Notes under the pieces: generated by a model
Database searches by the model: none
What the model was told of the DNA's origin: nothing
What the model saw: the letters and a program-made list of their open reading frames with translations, nothing else
In this document: in pieces, positions 61,094 through 64,000 of the stretch
Layout: every line of letters begins with the position of its first letter
How positions within the stretch are numbered: the stretch's first letter is position 1
Translations under genes and position numbers: made by a program
DNA from: an uncultured Pantoea sp.
Lineage (GTDB): Bacteria; Pseudomonadota; Gammaproteobacteria; Enterobacterales; Enterobacteriaceae
DNA length: 64,000 nt
Assembly (NCBI GenBank): GCA_913775175.1
Contig: CAJYKU010000002.1
Coordinates: forward strand, 38,332 to 102,331
Direction: 5' to 3'

Positions 61094-61492
61094 ATGAGCG
61101 ATTATCAGCAAAGCCACGGCCCGGGCAAAGGGGTCTTTAACATTGGTCAGCGCGTGGTAACCACGCTGGTCGGGATGGTCGAGACGCGCGTACGGCTGGT
61201 CGTTGCAGAGCTGGAAGAAGAGAAAGCCAATCTGATTCAGATGCTGCTCATGACTGGCCTGACCATGCTATTCACCGCGTTTGGTCTGATGAGTCTGATG
61301 GTGCTGATTATCTGGGCCGTTGATGCGCAATATCGCTTAATGGCGATTGCTGTTACCACTGGCGTGCTGTTTGCACTGGCGCTGATTTTTGGCCTGTGGA
61401 CACTCTACAAATCGCGTCAGTCCACACTGCTGCGTCATACCCGTAAAGAGCTGGATTCCGATCGCAAATTACTGGAGGAGCATCGCTCATGA
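61094..61492 (+). CDS. yqjE: Phage holin family / DUF1469 membrane protein YqjE
   Basis: A 132-residue protein with two central membrane helices (about residues 50-72 and 80-100) and amphipathic ends. It belongs to the YqjE/DUF1469 family, named after holin-like topology, with no lysis function shown. It starts one base after yqjD and overlaps yqjK by ATGA. Confidence 0.9.
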   Translation: MSDYQQSHGPGKGVFNIGQRVVTTLVGMVETRVRLVVAELEEEKANLIQMLLMTGLTMLFTAFGLMSLMVLIIWAVDAQYRLMAIAVTTGVLFALALIFGLWTLYKSRQSTLLRHTRKELDSDRKLLEEHRS

Positions 61493-61773
61493 GCCGCCAG
61501 GAACGTGAGGCACGCATTCACAAATTGCTTAATCAAATCCAGCAGCAGCGGCTTGATATGAGTATAGCCAGACGCGACTGGCTGGAGAGCACAGCACGCT
61601 ACGATCGCGGCTGGCTGAAACTGGTTAGCTATCGCCGCTATCTGGCAATAGGCAGCAGTGCACTGGCTATCTGGTCGGTACGCAGCCCCAGCCGCCTGTT
61701 ACGCTGGGGCAAGCGTGGCTTTGGTTTATGGAGCACCTTTCGCATGATCCGATCCGCACTACCCAGCCGCTAG
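61489..61773 (+). CDS. yqjK: YqjK-like family protein
   Basis: A 94-residue basic protein (MSRQEREARIHKLLNQIQQQ) with one weakly hydrophobic segment (RYLAIGSSALAIWSV, about residues 49-63). Function unknown. Coupled to yqjE by an ATGA overlap; last gene of the cluster. Confidence 0.88.
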   Translation: MSRQEREARIHKLLNQIQQQRLDMSIARRDWLESTARYDRGWLKLVSYRRYLAIGSSALAIWSVRSPSRLLRWGKRGFGLWSTFRMIRSALPSR

Positions 61774-61782
61774 CCTCTCTAT

Positions 61783-61812
61783 AAAAACCGGATCGAAAGA
61801 TCTGGTTTTTTT
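61783..61812 (+). terminator. Terminator of the yqjCDEK cluster
   Basis: AAAAACCGGATC, loop GAAA, GATCTGGTTTTT (one G-T pair), then two further T. Confidence 0.85.
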
Positions 61813-61970
61813 CATCAGAATTCCTGAATAACTTCGACAGTTTATCTTGCTTACAACCTTTTCATGCCGCGATTAATATCTTTTTCATCGGCCCGATGAA
61901 CGCTTCTCTGCGTTGCAGCGGGAAATAATCGGGCAGGTTGTTAACCTGCAGCAAAAAACATTCGGAGTAG

Positions 61971-62384
61971 ATGATGAAAAAATTCGAAGATGCAGGTTTA
62001 CTGGCCGCACGCGTACTGATGACTATTCTGTTTATCACTGCCGGCTGGGGCAAAATTACGGCCTACGCAGGAACCGAACAATATATGCAGGCTATGGGCG
62101 TACCAGGCTTTATGCTGCCATTGGTGATCCTGCTTGAACTGGGTGGTGGCCTGGCCATTCTACTGGGATTCCTGACGCGCTTTACTGCGCTGTTTACCGC
62201 CGGTTTTACGCTGCTTACCGCCTTTCTGTTTCACAGCAACTTTGCTGAGGGCGTAAACCAGCTGATGTTTATGAAAAACCTGTCGATTGCCGGTGGTTTT
62301 CTGGTGCTGGGTCTGGTGGGGCCGGGTGCATGGAGCATTGACCGCCTGATTCGCCAGCGTATTGCGCCTGCAACCGCACACTAA
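61971..62384 (+). CDS. yqjF: DoxX-family membrane protein YqjF
   Basis: A 137-residue inner-membrane protein of the DoxX/SURF4-like family with four helices (LLAARVLMTILFITAGWGKI, GVPGFMLPLVILLELGGGLA). Function unknown; E. coli YqjF is induced by aromatic compounds and is used as a biosensor promoter. It precedes yqjG, with a terminator hairpin between. Confidence 0.92.
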   Translation: MMKKFEDAGLLAARVLMTILFITAGWGKITAYAGTEQYMQAMGVPGFMLPLVILLELGGGLAILLGFLTRFTALFTAGFTLLTAFLFHSNFAEGVNQLMFMKNLSIAGGFLVLGLVGPGAWSIDRLIRQRIAPATAH

Positions 62385-62414
62385 ATGCCGTAATAGCAGA
62401 TATACTTGAGACCA

Positions 62415-62443
62415 GGGGCTGAGACTATTCTCGCCCCCTTTTT
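62415..62443 (+). terminator. Terminator hairpin between yqjF and yqjG
   Basis: GGGGC, bulge T, GAGA, loop CTAT, TCTC, GCCCC, then CTTTTT, ending 13 bp before the yqjG start. Its place suggests partial readthrough or an own yqjG promoter. Confidence 0.7.
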
Positions 62444-62456
62444 GTATGGAGAGCCT

Positions 62457-63431
62457 ATGGGACAGCTGATTGATGGTGTCTGGCACGACACCTGGTACGA
62501 TACTAAATCCACCGGTGGGCGCTTTAAACGCTCAGAGTCTGCCTGGCGCAACTGGATCACAGCGGACGGCAGTGCCGGCCCCACTGGTCACGCCGGATTT
62601 GCGGCTGAGCGTGACCGCTACCATCTCTATGTCTCGCTTGCCTGCCCATGGGCGCACCGCACGTTATTAATGCGTCAGCTAAAAGGGCTGGAGGAGATTA
62701 TCACCGTCTCCGTAGTACATCCGCTTATGCTGGAGAATGGCTGGACATTTGACGATAATTTTCCTGACGCCACCGGCGACACCCTGTATCAGAATGAATT
62801 TCTTTATCAGCTCTATCTGCACGCCGATCCGCACTACAGCGGTCGCGTGACGGTTCCCGTGTTGTGGGATAAACAGCAGCACACCATTGTCAGTAATGAA
62901 TCTGCAGATATTATTCGTATGCTGAACAGCGCGTTTGATGCACAAGGCGCGCGGGCTGGCGATTATTACCCTGCAGAATTGCGGGACAGCATTAATGAGC
63001 TGAACGGCTGGATTTACGATACGGTAAATAATGGTGTTTATAAAAGTGGCTTTGCGACGTCGCAGGCTGCTTATGATGATGCGGTCACGGCACTGTTTCA
63101 TTCACTTGCCCGGCTGGAGCAGATTCTGGGGCAGCATCGCTATCTTACCGGCGATCGTCTGACTGAGGCAGATCTGCGTCTGTGGACCACGCTGGTGCGC
63201 TTTGACCCGGTCTATGTGACCCACTTTAAATGCGACCGCCACCGCATTAGTGATTATCGTAATCTGAGCGGCTTTCTGCGCGATATCTATCAGATGCCAG
63301 GTCTGGCTGACACTGTCAATCTGCCGCATATTCGCCACCACTACTATTGCAGTCACAAGACCATCAATCCCCACGGCGTGATTTCACTTGGCCCGGCGTT
63401 TGACTGGGATGAGCCGCACGGCCGCGGTTGA
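62457..63431 (+). CDS. yqjG: Glutathionyl-hydroquinone reductase YqjG
   Basis: Xi-class glutathione transferase that reduces glutathionyl-hydroquinones using GSH. The start at 62457 (MGQLIDGVWHDTWYD) has GGAGAG upstream and gives 324 residues (E. coli 328). The catalytic Cys63 in SLACPWAHR is present, as are the Xi-class VPVLWDKQQHTIVSNESADI GSH-binding segment and the late NPHGVISLGP tail. Standing after yqjF as in E. coli. Confidence 0.95.
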   Translation: MGQLIDGVWHDTWYDTKSTGGRFKRSESAWRNWITADGSAGPTGHAGFAAERDRYHLYVSLACPWAHRTLLMRQLKGLEEIITVSVVHPLMLENGWTFDDNFPDATGDTLYQNEFLYQLYLHADPHYSGRVTVPVLWDKQQHTIVSNESADIIRMLNSAFDAQGARAGDYYPAELRDSINELNGWIYDTVNNGVYKSGFATSQAAYDDAVTALFHSLARLEQILGQHRYLTGDRLTEADLRLWTTLVRFDPVYVTHFKCDRHRISDYRNLSGFLRDIYQMPGLADTVNLPHIRHHYYCSHKTINPHGVISLGPAFDWDEPHGRG

Positions 63432-63489
63432 TATCTGTTTTCACCACACGGCAAAACGCCAATACGGAAATAGCGTTGCGGCCACTACC

Positions 63490-63866
63490 AAAACAACAGC
63501 CCCGCTCAGGCGGGGCTGTTGTCTGAAAAGTCGAAACTCACCGATAAGCCGCGCTCTTTGATACGGTGGAGGAGAGAGTTGTCTGTTCTGCCGCCTGTAC
63601 AAAAACAGCAGCTCTGCTAAAACGGAGCTGCTGTCTGAAGTCGAAACTCACCGATAAGTCGCGCTCTTTAATATAGCGGAGGCGAGAGTTGTCTGTCCTG
63701 CGGCCTGTATAAAAACAGCAGCTCTGCTAAAACGGGGCTGCTGTCTGAAGTCAAAACTCACCGATAAGCCGCGCTCTTTTCTTTGATATAGCGGAGAGGA
63801 GAGTTGTCTGTTCTGCGGCCTGTACAAAAACAGCAGCCCCGCTCAAGCGGGGCTGCTGTCTGAAAA
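63490..63866 (-). repeat. Tandem ~110-bp terminator repeats downstream of rnpB
   Basis: Three full units (63490-63600, 63601-63710, 63711-63825) and a fourth that runs into rnpB (from 63826). Each has, on the minus strand, a copy of the rnpB 3' end (CGGCTTATCGGTGAGTTTC, differing by one base from the gene itself) and a strong hairpin of the type ACAGCAGCCCCGC/GCGGGGCTGCTGT followed by T-runs. Units 2 and 3 have partly mismatched stems. E. coli rnpB is likewise followed by about 113-bp terminator repeats. Confidence 0.9.
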
Positions 63867-64000
63867 AGTCGAAACTGACCGATAAGCCGGGTTCTGTCGT
63901 GGACAGTCATTCATCTAGGCCAGCAATCGCTCACTGGCTCAAGCAGCCTACCCGGGTTCAGTACGGGCCGTACCATGTGAACCCCTATTTGGCCTTGCTC
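63867..64000 (-). ncRNA. rnpB: RNase P catalytic RNA M1 (partial, 3' part)
   Basis: The last 134 nt of the RNase P RNA on the minus strand; the 5' two thirds lie beyond the window. Nearly identical to E. coli M1 RNA: GAACCCGGCTTATCGGTC at the 3' end, ATGAATGACTGTCCACGACA, GGCTGCTTGAGCCAGTGAGC and the GGTACGGCCCGTACTGAACC segment. It removes tRNA 5' leaders with protein C5. The 3' end is estimated from the E. coli gene. Confidence 0.95.

Noticed and set aside
63490..63866. CRISPR-like array
   Set aside because: The repeats are directly adjacent ~110-bp units with terminators and rnpB similarity, with no spacers; no cas gene is in the window.

Overview
The window is a piece of an enterobacterial chromosome. 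Gene content and order match the 65-70 min region of Escherichia coli: parE-yqiA-cpdA-yqiB-nudF | tolC-ygiBC | zupT | ribB | ubiK | hldE-glnE-ygiF | ygiM-cca | uppP | folB | plsY | tsaD | rpsU-dnaG-rpoD | mug | ileX tRNA, then fadH | rlmG | ygjP | alx | sstT | yqjA-mzrA | yqjCDEK | yqjF | yqjG | rnpB. The proteins are close to, but not identical with, the E. coli ones, and several E. coli neighbours (yqjH, aer, the exu/uxa genes, tdc) are absent. An Erwinia/Pantoea-type member of the Enterobacterales is the best guess; this is inferred from gene content, not from a search.

Backbone I (1-27.1 kb) is dense and ordinary housekeeping: topoisomerase IV subunit B (cut by the window start), cAMP phosphodiesterase, ADP-ribose pyrophosphatase, outer-membrane efflux channel TolC, zinc importer ZupT, riboflavin synthesis gene ribB behind an FMN riboswitch, LPS heptose synthesis (hldE), glutamine synthetase adenylyltransferase (glnE), CCA-adding enzyme, undecaprenyl-PP phosphatase, folate and phospholipid enzymes, tRNA t6A synthesis (tsaD) and the macromolecular-synthesis operon rpsU-dnaG-rpoD. 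It ends at tRNA-Ile(CAU).

Accessory block (27.1-50.0 kb) lies between the tRNA and fadH. Intergenic DNA here is long and visibly AT-rich. It holds, in order: a small EAL-domain protein with a degenerate loop 6; a five-gene chaperone-usher fimbrial operon with two chaperones and a two-domain tip adhesin; a small fimbrial-like gene whose expected ATG is ATA; a VIT-family metal transporter; a broken YgaP-like rhodanese gene; a three-gene FAS1 (fasciclin) / ECF sigma / RskA-type anti-sigma module with a candidate self-recognised promoter; an MgtC-family protein; a D-Ala-D-Ala ligase; a MASE1-GGDEF diguanylate cyclase; a SulP anion transporter; an unusual second YfiH/PgeF-like protein; and an idnD-idnO pair for idonate/5-ketogluconate. 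No integrase, transposase or duplicated tRNA end was seen.

Backbone II (50.0-64 kb) has fadH behind a FadR-like operator, rlmG, ygjP, a CBS-domain ClC channel, alx behind a yybP-ykoY (Mn2+) riboswitch, sstT, a short heptamer repeat, the envelope-stress genes yqjA-mzrA, the yqjCDEK membrane genes, yqjF, yqjG, and finally tandem terminator-bearing repeats downstream of rnpB (RNase P RNA, minus strand, cut by the window end).

The strongest candidates for less-described biology are the FAS1/sigma/anti-sigma module with its promoter, the fimbria-linked EAL protein, the AUA-start fimbrial-like gene and a Fur-type box in front of zupT.
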